A DNA stretch of 64,000 bases from Hysterangium stoloniferum (GCA_015178975.1 WHVD01000031.1:372001-436000); one strand, 5' to 3'. Positions 47,541 to 60,513 are shown, numbered from the stretch's first letter. The notes: generated by a model not told the origin, from the letters alone. A program made the numbers and translations.

Positions 47541-49999
47541 ATGAGGAACGTCTGCTCAAGCGAGGGCCGAGCTCCCAACGAACGCAAAGCACCAGCCACT
47601 CTCACGCTATTCAAATCACCCATAACCCTCGCGCCACACGCAAAAACGCACACACGCGCCCTGCTTTTGTGACCGAAAAAAAGTGCGTGCGGTGGCAGCA
47701 TGATGTCCCGCTACGTCGGCCGAGGCGCGGCCTTCGCGGCTGCAAACAGGGCACAGCAGGCAACGCGCATTGCACGTGCACCGCCGCACCCCGCACCCCC
47801 CACTGGTCGCGGCGCGTGTCGTGCACAGAGACCGTCTGTCAGCGCGTGAGGACGGGTAGGCAGGCGTGCGCGCGCGAATCACATCCACGGGGCTCGTCGC
47901 CTCGCCAGTGGTCCTAGCCGAGTGGCGCGTGTGTCGAGTATGGGGCAAAGTGATGGTGCTGGCCGCGGCGGATGACGCAGCTGGTGGTGTCGTCGTTCGT
48001 ATCCCACGGACTTTGTCTCGCATGTAAACAATAATAAAATGTGTTTGCTCGAATGTTGGTCTGGCGATCAAGCCTGAATTAGGATGTATGCACCGGCATG
48101 GCACGCGCATGGTTATATATGACGGTGCCCCCGCCGCCCACCCGTGGGTACACAAATTGTATTGCTGTGAATTCCCTGAAGCCAGGACGGCACAGAATCA
48201 TGATCCGCCCCTCGGGCTGGGGAGGTATCAGCACAACACCCCGAGTGGTATTCGCACGACGCCGCGGCAAGCTGGTAATTAAGATGGGGAAATGCATATG
48301 TATCTGGGTGATCATGATGCGGCGGGTGTAGATAAGTTCGACGCGAAGCGTCTTGTGGAGTGTCAAAATATCGGCCGATATACATATACATCTTTAGACC
48401 GAACGTGCCGAGGATGGCTGGCATCCAGCCTGAGTGTGGCTATTGGCGCCCTTTTACCCACCTTGAGAAATATATACATATTTATTACTGTATTCGTAAG
48501 GGTTGTATAAGTTGGAAGAAGGAAATGCTGTCCTGTGGTAATATACCGAAATGCATAAATACCCCTATCACCCACGTCGCGAGTAAGTGACATAAACAAG
48601 GGATATGAAAACAATACACATCCCACAGTGCAGTGTGTCGCAGGTGCCACATGTCCGCAGCGATGAAGCCCGCAAACCCGACCCTTCCCCCTATTCACCA
48701 ATCATGAATAGATAACTAAACATGGTAATTTTTTTTTCATGCATCATAATATGCAAAAAACCACGACAAGATCCGGAAGCACAGCCCCAGCGCTCAGAAC
48801 GCCGTACCCGAAGAGAGTAGAATTTGTGGCATGTGGAAAGGACCACTTACTTGCTACACAGTCCTACGGAGTGATTTTTTGAAAGGGTATGCAGAAGATG
48901 GCCGTGAGCCTGCAGGACCATCGTTTGACACCGACCCCGAGGTGATGTGATGATGCCATGTTGACATTCGGATATCTATATCCGCGGGGAAGAATGGCGA
49001 AAGTTTCAATAAGGAAGTAGTTAAAAATGGGGGGGATGTGATCGGGGTGGATAGGAAAGGTATGTGGCAGTGGAGGGGAGTCCGTATGGAACGATGTGAT
49101 GATTGAACAGTGTCTATTTCACGATCATAGCAGTGGCCGTGAGAACTCATAGGATTTCGATACTCTGAGCATTTCAGGATGTAGACCATAAGGGGAGGGC
49201 TCATGTGCACGGACCTGGGCTGGGTTGGACGGAATCCAGCCCGCATCGTCGCCAGACGAACTGTACCTTAATTCCATAACAGTGTCCAGAACAACACATG
49301 CAACATACTGTATACACACACCACAGGCCGTCTCAGCCCTTCAAAGGTAACCACAAACACGGCCAAGATGGGTATGTGTATATACAGCGGTCACACGTCG
49401 GCAACTTGAGTCTCGAACGAGTCTGAGAATAGCCATCCCCCGGATCAGGAGGTGGTTTCCCTCCGTTAGTGATTTCCTAGTCCTTGCGGATCTCAGAATG
49501 CTCCCATCAATTCGGAGCCGCCATTTGGGGCGAACTGCAGCGGGATGATGTTGCCGGTCTCGGAGGTCGGGGATGCTGTACACACATCACCCCGACACTG
49601 GTTGGAGACACTGCTCTATCGGTTAACGCTTGATATCCTCTGCGGGTTTATCAGAAGACCGGTACCATCGCTCGTATACTTACTGTAGACAATGGGCTAT
49701 GTCTTAAAGGAGAGTAACAGGCTGCGTGATGCCCGGATTCGTCGTGATTGCGTAGTGTCGACGTTGAGACAATAATTCAGCCGCAATGGTCTACTTTCCT
49801 GTATTGACTCTTGACTGGGAACGCCGAACGCGTAAGAAATATGGTGCAGCTGTGTGACCGGCGGCGTTCTTGAGGTTCGAATAATGTTCTTCGAGATCAA
49901 CCAGATGTTTACGAAATTTCCGTGCTCAGGATTGTATCGTCGACTATTTCTCACGTCTCAATTATACACTTGTATTTACCTGGAGTTAAAGATACCCGA

Positions 50000-52900
50000 T
50001 CCCGAACGGATACCACTCATACCCACCGGCCCTGTTATGTAACTACTTTGTTTTTCCAACAGACATGGTAGCGCCCGGAGGGGGCATAGACTAGAGCCCC
50101 ACAAGTTAGATCGTGTGATAGAACCTTCTCATTACCAGTGACCCATTATCCCATTGTGTTTAAACATCCTCCGTTGGATCTTCTATCTAGATTCCTGAAA
50201 ATTGGCTGCTCCCCTTGTCACATGCCCCCTGCTGAAAATAGCGGGACCTCTGCCACCATCGACGGATCCGAAGTTCAGCCACTTAGTGTCGGCTGCTCTC
50301 GGTTACGTTTATAGACAATTGGGTTACAGGGTTAGAACTTAGAACTATGATCTTCCCTTTCAATTTGTTGTGACCTTTCTATGTGATCTAGAAGCTTCCT
50401 TCTCCCTTTCTGTTATACGGGCTTGCTGTTACCATCATGTGTCCTGGGGGAACGTGGTTCATTTCGTGAGATAGGGCTTTAGTCTGGAGCTTGAATACAT
50501 TCGCTACTCTCCGCCACACTTCGGGAGATTAATGCGACCACGTAGCTTCAGCCACGTCGTCGAGCGTGCCGATGTCACTCCAGAGGCGACATTGGTCTCG
50601 AGCAGTAGCCAATGAGAAGCTGTGGTGCCAGTCTGGTTAAGAGCAGACCCTAGCTATAGCTTCTGTCCTCGCTTACGAGTGCATCACTGTTCATCAATAT
50701 TCCTCCCCTTAGCTTTTGTTCTCGCATGACGTAGTTTACGATAGCATCTTGGGATCAACGTATCGGATAAATATTCTCATGCTGAATTTTCCATCACGCA
50801 GAAGAGAAGCATCGATCTTACAGATGTGGACAAGGAAGATGGGCGCGGAAATAAATTGACAGGGAAGAAGATAAACAAGGGAAGAAGAAGCTCAAAAAGG
50901 TTTTGTTTAATCATGATTGCAATAGACGCGCGTCCCTTTGTAGTAGCGTGCCTTATACCGCAGGGTTCCCGGGAGACGGCCGCGCTCACTACGATGCGAA
51001 GATCCTCTTTATGTGTGAGCTTGTTTGCCTTTTGGAGAAAGCGTTAAACCCGATAGCAGATAAAGTTGGCATTGTGCTACGTATGCAGAAACCGCTACCT
51101 ATCCAATCACGACCTGTTATCTCATTTCAAGCCAGCATTGGTAGACTCCCTGAACCCCGTAAAGCGCAGTTATGTAACTCGATTTCTGAGGACAGCGGCA
51201 AATATGCCCGCGCGCAATATACATACACCAACTTGGCAGCAACCGGGCGATCCCTAGTTCCTGAAATATTCACTTCTGTTGTTGTTTGGACATGGCCCAC
51301 TATTGTTATTGTCATACCAACAATGAAATCCTCGCTCGTACATCTTTTAGCGCGAGCTGCGATTCAAGCAAGATTAGAACGAACTTCGCTGGCCAGCTCA
51401 TAGCTCACTTGCCCTTTCAGTGAAAAGACGCCGTCATGATACCTTTTGCCTTGTTTATTGTCGCAAGCATGAAGGGGACGTTGGCCAAAAATCAATCTTC
51501 CCGCTTTAAATGGAGACATTTGCACATTTAATAAACTGCTCGCCTGGTTTTTGACTCATATAATTCTGTGGACTGGCGCTTATTTCTGCTGAATTTTAAA
51601 ATGTGAGCTGTTGATGTACCCTGGCTGACACATCTGCTAACTGCATATACCACCCCCCCATCAGGAATACTATTTTTAACACGTGAGGATAAACATTCAG
51701 GGGCAGGACGAACAATAGAAAGATAGGGGACTAGCAGAAATACTCAATCAAACTTGATACTAAATAAGCAGGTATTAATTATGCTCTGCTTACGACGGAG
51801 AGAATGGAATCAAAGTAATTAAAACACTCAATCAAACTTGATACTAAATAAACAGGTATTAATTGTGCTCTGCTTACGATGGAGAACATGGAATCAAAGT
51901 AATTAATGGGCGCATTCGAGTGAGGCGGATCTTGCCTTGTAGTTTGACAATAGTGGGGAAGGGAAGACGAAACAATATCCTGACCCGATTCGGTGACGCT
52001 GAAGATCCATATATCTCTAGCAGTCATGTGGGTCAATGCCACTGACGCCGTCACCTTTGGCTGAACCGCCCAGGCACTGGTGATGTAAACGTGACGTTGC
52101 AGCGTTGGTTATAAACAATAAACAAACATATCCAATCAACTAACTTGCTCTAAACCGTTCTAGTGTCAATTTTCATGTGAAGTTTCGGCGCTTAATAGAC
52201 GACCCAACTCTGCAATGGGGACACTCTGCACAGGGTACCACGGTTAATGATCATTAGCCCTGAATTCATTGAAGTGAACATGCTTGAAGGGTTCATCACT
52301 GTTGGATTACACGTTGAAATCACATGTCTAGCGAGCTATATATCTTTGAAATCGTGGTCCGAGTCAATTTGAAATCTGCTCACTGCGGACTAAGTGAGGT
52401 TTTCATTGTTGGGATCAATCGTATTTCTGTGAAGAATGACTATATTGCCTGATGAAATTATTCAAACTGCGAGAATATGACAGGCCGACTTGTGGACGAG
52501 TCGTTTTGTTGATCATGGAACAATTTGACGGGTCGATGGTTCTTGGGACGTTCAAGTTGGGCATGTCGTGTGGTTGTCCCCAAGGTCTCAAAGCGTTTAC
52601 AAGGGACAAGGAAAGTATTTTTCCCAAAATAGTGTCATGGGCATTATTTGTTGTGTCAGATCTCGAGCATCATCTAAGCTCTCACTACCTGAAAACTATT
52701 ATTGCCCATGCGGAATGACATATATCCCGTAATCCCCTTTCTCCCTTTCTCCCCTTCTCCCCTTCTCCCCTTGTCTTATAACTTGTTTGTTCTTTTATGT
52801 AGGTTTCCTTTGTTTAACTTAGCTACGGAGGTGAATCCCCTGACTCATTGAAACGGTCAATGGGACTTTATCTTTAGGCTAGGACACAGTACTCACAATT

Positions 52901-54594
52901 AAAATTAGAGACATAAGAATATTACTTGATTAGACAAGTCCTTGGCTTGTGGCTTTTTCACGCTGGCGGTGAAACTGAATGCTCTGGGTTCTCACTTGCG
53001 CGATCACAGCCTGGGAGAGCAAGTAGTCATTTGAAGAAGGCTGTATTGGAAAGGTATAAGACCTTTAGCTGATTTCCCAAATAGACGAAAAATTAGAGCT
53101 CCTTGTATTCTTCCAGATCTGATCGGCCGGGGGTTCCACAGCGCCGGGGTATAAATTCGTACCATGCGACGATTTGACCGTCCATGACGACGATTTACAT
53201 TGTATATACCCGTTCCTCAAGTCTATAACCAACCCATCTATTAGTTAACTTCTACTGACGTTCAGAGGCCTCAGGGGAATTGGACAGCGATTTGAGAAGA
53301 ACCCGTGGAAGGAAAAAAACAATTCAACTGCCTCGTTTGCATTCTGATCTTCCTCAAACTTGAAGCGCCTGGCAATTTAGGTGGCCCTGCCTGAAGTGCT
53401 GGGTAAGCATTGTAGTCGAAACCGTCCAGGGATCGGTTGTAAAACTATATAGTTGTTTTTTGTCAACCTTGAACTCTAGGGTTTTAGGTGACGTCTATCA
53501 GCTTCTTATAGACTCAAAACAAGAATTTATTTCAACTTATCTACATGAACACCAGTGAGAAGAGGCGACGCAACTTTCACCGTATTTATGAACTGAACTC
53601 TTTCGACTTGATTTGTGATCTTCTCGTCCTTTCAATTCTTCATATGAGCTTCTGCTAATGTCAGCGACCACACGTTGGCAATTGGTGTTTGCTTTGAGGA
53701 TGGGTGAATTGGATTTTCCGCGCACCCCACCAAGGGAAAATATGTGCATATCCACCTTGTCTCACTCAAACATTTAATGAGTTTCTGTGCAAGTCGAAAA
53801 TAGCCATCCCTTATCTCATCGAGTCGATATGATAGCTCTAAACGTGTTTGGACACCTGCAATGTAGCCTTCTCACATAAATTATCAAATATCAACCTCTA
53901 TTCTCCTACCGACATGGTATTTCAAACAGTGTTGGCACAATATAGGGCCCGGTGGTTGTCCTCGAGCAAAGGCATCACCAATGATGATAACACCTATATG
54001 CTTTGAGCGAGTCGGTCAAATATAGGCGGGATGCAGCATCAGGGAAATGGGAAAATGGTCAGCTGCCCTAGATAGCTCGCATAGTATGTCTAATTAGTAT
54101 ATATATGTACTTAATGGTATTTCGTTTTTGAGTTGGTCTATACTAGCCATCTCAGGCCTACTAGTTATACTAACCATCTCACACGCTCACTAGCCATGCT
54201 AGCCGTCTCGCATGCCCACTAGTTATTGTTGTTTGAGGCTAGGTGCTCTAGGATCATTACAAACAATAGAAAAAAAGGTCAGGTGGAAGTATGCATGCTA
54301 CCTTAGATGTTTATTAGCTAGCATTCCTTGACTAGCTTTTCTCTATGCACACTTTAATACATTTATTAAATTTATTAATTATTAGTTATTAACTAGTAGA
54401 AATGGCAGAAAATATATTCAAAATATTGCAAATTGAAGGGCAATTAACTTTAGGAGAATGGTGTGAAATGAGTGAACAAAAAGAATAGCCATGCAGTGCA
54501 ATGAGAGGACAAGTTGGAAGAATTGAATGAATGTGGGACATATGTGTGAACAACAGTGTACGAAACAATGGTGGCAATGTATGAGAAAAGGAGG
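50000..54594. other. Gene desert part 3: 4.6 kb, no supported gene
   Basis: Only isolated frames occur. The best are an ATG frame of 88 codons at 52452-52718 (starts MKLFKLREYDRPTCG) and a 166-codon plus frame at 50903-51403. Neither has a recognisable family. A polypyrimidine run lies at 52732-52776. Imperfect ACTAGCCATCTC repeats lie at 54140-54230. The right end is downstream of the DUF6532-like pseudogene. Confidence 0.45.
51742..51909. repeat. Two-copy tandem duplication, 84-bp unit
   Basis: Copies start ACTCAATCAAACTTG at 51742 and 51826, and both include CAGGTATTAATT and GCTCTGCTTACGA. Few differences between copies. Confidence 0.88.
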
Positions 54595-55360
54595 CTAGGC
54601 TGGGGTAGACATAGGTTCATGGGGATCGAGTATGGCCTCCTGCTTGGCTATTGCTGCAAGTTCAGCCTCTAGGGCAGTGTTAGACATTCCAGGTGTGAAT
54701 ACTATGTGGGGCTTTTCATTGTTAGGAAATTTTGCATGTGCCCTAAATATACATGATATGTAATTATTTAATCAATAGGAAAAAAATCAAAAATGTACCT
54801 GCCATTAATCCAAAGTGCCTTTTGCACTTTGGCAGTTGACAGGATTCTCCTCCTCAAAAACTTTCAATCTGTACATGTACTCTTCATAGTGCCTGAAATA
54901 CTGTTCACATCCACAAAATGATGCTTTGGTCAGTCATATTGTGGAGGTGAATGGTGAGTGCATAATGAACCTAAAATAAAGGACATTCCATCAGATAAAA
55001 CAATAAGACTTGTGGGTGACATACAATTGTACATGCCAGAGCAATAGTTGGAAATGACATAGGGTTGAAGGCAGTGGGATCATGTGCAGTGAGGGAAGGA
55101 TTGCCTCTAAATGTGAGAATATTGATGATTTGCTGGATGCTCAGATGTTCAAATGCACCTGTCACAGTATTTGCTATAAGGATATTAGTATAATGTTGAC
55201 ACTGTGGGTAGCTACTTACATACATACATGAGGTGGTGCCACACTATGAAATAATGTACCATCTGGCCTCCAAAGCACCTTCCTGTACATGAGATTCACA
55301 GATTCAAGTAAACTCAGTATTGTTTGCTTCTTGACAGTGTATGAAATCTCTTTATCTTGC

Positions 55361-56690
55361 TGTGAAGGGTATGCACATATTATGGTTGGACTATTTTCTA
55401 TATTCTTCGAGTATAGCCCTATTTCTTTAGTTTGAAGCCCTGTGTATACTTATGGGTGCACTCAGCACCAAAGAGATAGATACTTTGTTACCCAACAGAC
55501 ACCACCTCGTAATGACTCAGAATGTCTAACAGTGAGAGGTGTCAAGGGTGATGTCTCAGCTACCAGGTAGGTAGCATTACTTAACTTACTGTTAGCTTCA
55601 GGACTCGAACCACAAAGGTCGAGTCCCTCACTCATACTATTGCACTCGTCAATACTACTATCAACTCGCACTGCTTATACTCTTCCTTAGATAACTAATA
55701 CCTTTATTGGTTATCTCTCCCTTCTCACAACTGTGAGTTGTACCGGAATGGTCAACTCCCTTATTCTCTTCACTAGCTGTCACAAGCAACTGTATGGTTG
55801 CTCTAGTGACATGTATCATGCCTCTTTACTAGTACTGTTAGTCTAGTAAGCTCTAGTATTGTTGTTACGACCATGTTGCAGCCCTATTGGTCCCCAAGGT
55901 TATCACCACCTATCAATTTCAAGTTACCGTTCAAGTCATCACATTGGAAACCATCGGCCCCTGATGCTGATGTACGCTTTCGTGGTGATCAAACTCCATT
56001 TATGCCCATGTCAAAATATACTCGAACTATCTGGTTAAACTCTGATACGTCCCTTTTATTATGATGATCCGCTCTATCCTATGTTTCACATATGTCTATA
56101 TATATTTGTAACCCTCTAACTATTTCCTTTCTTTGTAATTCCGCTCTCGGTTATTTCATGGCCTCTGAACTAATAGTAACCTCCCGTTCCTAGTCAAGTT
56201 TATTTGTCAATACCGTGTTCCGCTCTTCTCCCAGTTAGTATTTTCTAGACGCCTGTTACTTGTATATGAACCCGCTGTAGTTGTAGTTACTAGGCAATCA
56301 GAATATCAACTCAGAATACCCTCTTACACCTCCAGAAGTCTCATACTAAGAATTCCATCTCCCGCCTTCGTGTGCGCTTGCTCACTCTCGGTCCCTGACC
56401 CCTTGGCCTGACACTCAACTTAACCTTCGGTCCCGATCAGTATTACGCTGAAAGGAACTCATTAGGATTAGTCTTCGCCCGTCCAAAATTTAAGGACACT
56501 TGACGGATATTTGTGGGGGCGCAGCACATAAGCTGAAGCCAAGTCCTTCCGATCGGTCCCTGTCGGCCAACCAACTTTAGTTAGTTTTCAGTTCTTAACA
56601 ATTGTACTCAATAGTCAATACTTGCTCATTGTGCTTGAATAGCCAATATTCTTCATATATTGAGTGGTCAGAATCCAGTGACTCTTCACA
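55361..56690 (+). mobile_element. LTR5 solo LTR with CTTGC target-site duplication, split by LTR1-E
   Basis: It begins TGTGAAGGGT and ends ACTCTTCACA, a 7-base terminal inverted repeat (TGTGAAG/CTTCACA). CTTGC flanks it at 55356-55360 and 56691-56695. Without LTR1-E and one ATTGT it is 587 bp. It lies in an exon of the DUF6532-like gene. Confidence 0.87.
55863..56600 (+). mobile_element. LTR1-E solo LTR with ATTGT target-site duplication
   Basis: 738 bp, TGTTACGACC...GTTCTTAACA. ATTGT occurs at 55858-55862 and 56601-56605. It is inserted in LTR5, so it is the younger of the two. No internal retrotransposon sequence is present. Confidence 0.88.
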
Positions 56691-57956
56691 CTTGCATACT
56701 GGCAAAGCCATAAAGGCTAGGGACAGCATTGACTATTTGCATACATGGTGATCCACAGTGTGTTGTCTCAAGTGAGTGTAGCTAAATTGTAGTTAACAAG
56801 ATCAAACAAATGATAAAATAAAATGTAACTCACCACCATTTCAATGGATGGTGCAAACTTAATTGTTATACCATCCTCTGGACTATAAAACTCATGTGAT
56901 GCCTCCTAAGCATCATGAAAAAAGTCAGTGTGAAGACAAACATGTTCTGGCGATGGGTGCTCAGTCAAGATATGTGTCTTGTAGTTGAGTTATGTATCAT
57001 GTATGGTGGTGTGCATTGTTGGAGTCACAGTTGATAATGTATATTTTGTTGGTCCTATAGACTTCATCCAGTGGGGACTGCAGATTGTGCCAAGACCATG
57101 CTGGTGAGTGTTGAGAGGGCAATTCTACCTTCAGATGAATCCTCAGCTGATGACTCAGGGGAAGGAGCTGGTATATTGGGTTGTGGTACATCATTGGTGT
57201 CCAGGTGGGGAAGGCAAATGAAGGGGTGTGGGAAGAGGATGTCATAATCTGGAGTTGGGATGCATGGTGGAAATAGGATGCATAGACACTGATGAGGAGC
57301 TCCTGCTCGACTCACTGTGGCCTAGCAAATCATGGTGATGGTGATGGTTTTGTAGGTGTTGCTTGAGGTCTTGAGAAATTGTAGGGATGTGCACACTGTA
57401 CCTCAGAGTAGGGGTGTATTGCCTAGGTTGCTTGGTTAATGGCTGCTGCCACTGAACTACTGTAAAGCTGATTTACTGTATGCTATAAAGAAAGAAAAGA
57501 AACAATAAAAGATTTCATAAAAAATTCATTTATGCACCCTTCCTGCCAAAAGTTCCTTCCTAGTATGACTCTGCTGCTGTTCTCCAATGATTGATAAGCC
57601 TGGTGTATCTCAGAGATGCTCCTGATTGTCAGGGCTTTTGGGATTGTCCTGGAATAAGTAGTCAGTTATGCTATGGCAGATAGAGATAGAATTACTGTAT
57701 GTACATACCTCAATCTCATATGCTTCTTCTTGCTGGAAATAGGGGTCTATATTCTCATCAATAGAAAGTCTAGGTACTAAATTGACAAAGGGATCTGGCC
57801 CAGGTGTGAAGGAATTCCCTCCTACACTGGGGGGGCTGAAATCTGGTCCTGGCAGTGGTTCAGCTGGCTAGTAGATTTAATCAATTAGTAATATAAAGTT
57901 TTATCAAAATTTAAAATACTTCAGTGTGAACATGCCCACTACAGTTTGGTGGGCTT

Positions 57957-59492
57957 TGTTACAACCAGAAATCCTGCCAGACTCTGGGCACTAACTTATA
58001 CGCACCCGTGCCCTATACGCACCCATTGTCAGTTCACCAGAATTCCCACCGGACTCCGTACGTCAGACTTGTCTACATTTGCCTTCGTTACGTTGTGTTT
58101 CAGTCACTGGAAAACCCACCGGACTCCATCCCTGTCTATGTCTGACCTCGTCCCACGCATCAGTCACCAAACTCCACTCGTAAAACCCATCACCCCTCCA
58201 ACAGAGTCCTGTTCCCATTTTAGTCAAATGACCTGTCACGATTCGGACTCTGCTCCCACTTCATTTCCCATTATGGTTTATGATTTGTCACAATTAGGAC
58301 TCCGCTCTGTTCCATCCCATTCCTAACACCAAACTTGGTGTTTACTATTCCTGTTTTATGTTTTGCTAGTTTCATTTCATCATTACTGGATTTGGTATGT
58401 CATTCACTCCACGGTCTATTTAAACTGGCAGATGTTGTGTTACGACTGTGTCGCAACCCTTCGCACGCCGACAGTCCCCGATGGAATACCCTCGTTATAC
58501 GTCTTCGACAATACAAGATCTCAGAAGCCATCGGTCCCCTGACGCTGACGTATGCTCTCCGGTCAATCAAACCCGACTACGCCTTTCTGTCTGGTTATGC
58601 TTTGATATGTCCCTTTCATCATGTTGATCCGTCTCATCTTATGTTCCACATATGTCTATCTATATTTGTAGTCCTCGAACTTTTTCCTTTTATCGTAATT
58701 TCCATTCTCGGTTATCATCGGCCTCCGAACTAATCATAAACTTCCTGTTCCTAGTCAAGCTTATTGTTAATGCCATTTTCCGCCCTCCTCCCCATTAGTA
58801 CTTTCTAGACGCCTGTTACTTGTATATGAACTCGCTGTAATTGTAGTTACTAGGCAATCAGAATATCGACTCAGAATACCCTCATACGTCTGTAGCAGTC
58901 TCATACTAGAAGAATCCCCCTTCCACCTTTGCGTGTGCTCGCCCACTCTCGGCCCCGATCCCTTGGCCCGACACTTGACTTGTCCTTCGGTTCCGATCGG
59001 TATCTCGCCGAAAGGTTCTTCTTAGGATTTAGTCTTCGCCTGTCTGAAATTTAAGGACAACCTACGGATATTTGCGAGGGCGCAGCACATAAGCTGAAGC
59101 CAAGTCCTCCCGATCGGTCCCCGTCGGCCACCGACATTAGTCAGTTTCTAGTTCTTAACATGTTGTACATACAATCCAGTCAGAAAATTGGCTTAGATTC
59201 CCCCCAGTAATCTAATACATTTTCTGCTCTAAACTCCTACTTGAATTACACCACTCACACTAGTCGGAGCCCACGGGCTCCAGCACATCTATCTCTCTTA
59301 CCAACCTCGACCCATGACCTCTGACCTACAACCCCTCGACCCACGACCCCACCCGGACTCCCTGGAATTCCCGTCTGCCTGTCTGAAATTGGACAACACA
59401 ATCTCATGAGGGCACAGCCTATAAGCTGAAGCCAAGTCCTACCGGATAATCTGTGGGTTTCTCCGGAAACCCGCCATGTACATACCCTAACA
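57957..59492 (+). mobile_element. LTR4 solo LTR with GGCTT target-site duplication, split by LTR1-F
   Basis: It begins TGTTACAACCAG and ends ATACCCTAACA. GGCTT flanks it at 57952-57956 and 59493-59497. Without LTR1-F and one TGTTG it is 808 bp. It differs from LTR1 through most of its length but keeps the LTR1 block CATAAGCTGAAGCCAAGTCC as CTATAAGCTGAAGCCAAGTC near 59411, so LTR4 is a diverged relative of LTR1. Confidence 0.83.
58438..59160 (+). mobile_element. LTR1-F solo LTR with TGTTG target-site duplication
   Basis: 723 bp, TGTTACGACTGTGTCG...GTTCTTAACA. TGTTG lies at 58433-58437 and 59161-59165. It is inserted in LTR4. It is CpG-rich and therefore probably young. Confidence 0.88.
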
Positions 59493-59671
59493 GGCTTGCA
59501 GGTTGGCTTTGGAACTGTGAGGAGCAAAGCCTCCTGGCTGGTGCAGGATAAGAGGAGGAATGAGTATTGTTGGATGTTAAGAATTGTGTGAATGTGATGC
59601 TTGACTGTAAAAACCAGCAGAATGAGTCTGAGGCTTCTTGGGTGGCATGTGAAGATGAGAAGATGAAAAAG

Positions 59672-60333
59672 TGTAAAGGGTCGAGTAGTTTACCACTCAA
59701 TGTATGATTGTTATCGACTAACGATAGTACGAAATACAATCGACTAGTAGTTAAGATGTAGATTACGATCGACCTTTAAGGTACGATCGGCAGATAATTA
59801 CAAGGATGGATCGACCTTATGGTACGATTCGATTGTCTAGCTAGTTGGGCTGAAAGCCGAATAGACAAGAGAAAGTATATAGTGCGCGAAAGAGAGAGAA
59901 TATCCTAAGAAAGTTAGTTACGATGGATATTCTTACCGCACTAGTCAAGAGCTTGAAGTTGAGTCAAATAGTAGTAACAGACTTCGACTGTTTCAGTGCG
60001 AAGTGTAATTACTATAACTCAATGAAGAGAGATAGAGTAGAGGTTTGTTTTAGACAAGACCCCAAACCAGTACTTGCATGTGTAGGTGATGGTTGTCGGG
60101 GTTGAAAAGTGTCTGAGTTTTAGTCGTGTGACTACTACTGTGACATACACATACTTCTTGTGGGCGAGAGCACCCACAAGCATACATGGGCTCTCGAACT
60201 AATAAAGCGTATTTATGAGTGATAAAGAGAGAATAAAAAATATAAAACAAAATGAAATAATTGTATTATAAAGCGGCTTAAGGTCTAGGCTTAGAGCCTT
60301 TAGTCGTGCCTCCTATATGACCTATCCTTTACA
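59672..60333 (+). mobile_element. LTR3 solo LTR with AAAAG target-site duplication
   Basis: 662 bp bounded by TGTAAAGG and CCTTTACA, an 8-base terminal inverted repeat. AAAAG flanks it at 59667-59671 and 60334-60338. It sits just upstream of the DUF6532-like start codon, where a promoter would be. A CTTGTGGG...CCCACAAG hairpin lies at 60157-60180. A 60-codon ATG frame at 59923-60105 has no family signal. Confidence 0.82.
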
Positions 60334-60381
60334 AAAAGAGCCATGCATGTCACAGCTGTCATCAGAGTTGGAATTAGCATG

Positions 60382-60447
60382 TGACAGCCTCAGGTCCCTC
60401 ACTTGACAGCCTCAGGTCCCTCACATGACAGCCTCAAGGTCTTTCAC
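60382..60447. repeat. Three-copy 22-bp tandem repeat
   Basis: Units start TGACAGCCTCA at 60382, 60404 and 60426. The first two are nearly identical and the third is diverged. Confidence 0.85.
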
Positions 60448-60513
60448 ACTTGAACTCCCTTCACACTTTCTTCTCTACAGCTCTTGTAGTTTTTCCTACT
60501 TGCTGTCAAATCC

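Larger units (their letters stand above)
39501..49999. other. Gene desert part 2: G/C-richer, simple repeats and tandem duplications, 10.5 kb
   Basis: Long open frames here (for example minus strand 43887-44972) are Thr/His/Pro/Arg-rich, contain no domain, and run through tandem repeats, so I do not call genes. CT-rich and GT-rich runs are common (42640-42710, 44540-44640). I see no tRNA, rRNA or transposon terminus. The region could be a long regulatory or non-coding-RNA domain. Confidence 0.45.
54595..59648 (-). pseudogene. DUF6532-like gene broken by two LTR insertions and stops
   Basis: The minus-strand reading begins at ATG 59646-59648 (MPPKKPQTHSAG). A stop follows after 23 codons, then come Pro-rich exons near 59500, 57870-57720 (GPDFSPPSVGGNSFTPGPDP) and 57300. 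The likely domain starts with ILTEHPSPE near 56960 and continues KKQTILSLLES and IQQIINILTF. It then has NPMSFPTIALACTI followed by HYAL after an intron near 55000, and ends ILDPHEPMSTPA with a stop at 54595-54597. The order and spacing recall DUF6532, a basidiomycete family of unknown function. LTR5 interrupts an exon after ...ASMQ; removing LTR5 and one CTTGC rejoins one open frame. LTR4 interrupts an upstream exon. Extra stops (near 56915 and 54915) show general decay. The family call is from memory of the pattern, so it is moderate. Confidence 0.5.

Noticed and set aside
50903-51403. 166-codon plus-strand frame
   Set aside because: The first codon in this frame is not ATG, the composition is unremarkable and no motif is present.
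52452-52718. 88-codon ATG frame
   Set aside because: It could be a small gene, but without motif, intron or conservation evidence it cannot be told from chance; mentioned only in the desert entry.
55590-55640. tRNA-like T-arm (GGACTCGAACC... and ...GGTCGAGTCC)
   Set aside because: It is part of LTR5; no anticodon stem, D-arm or acceptor stem can be folded around it.
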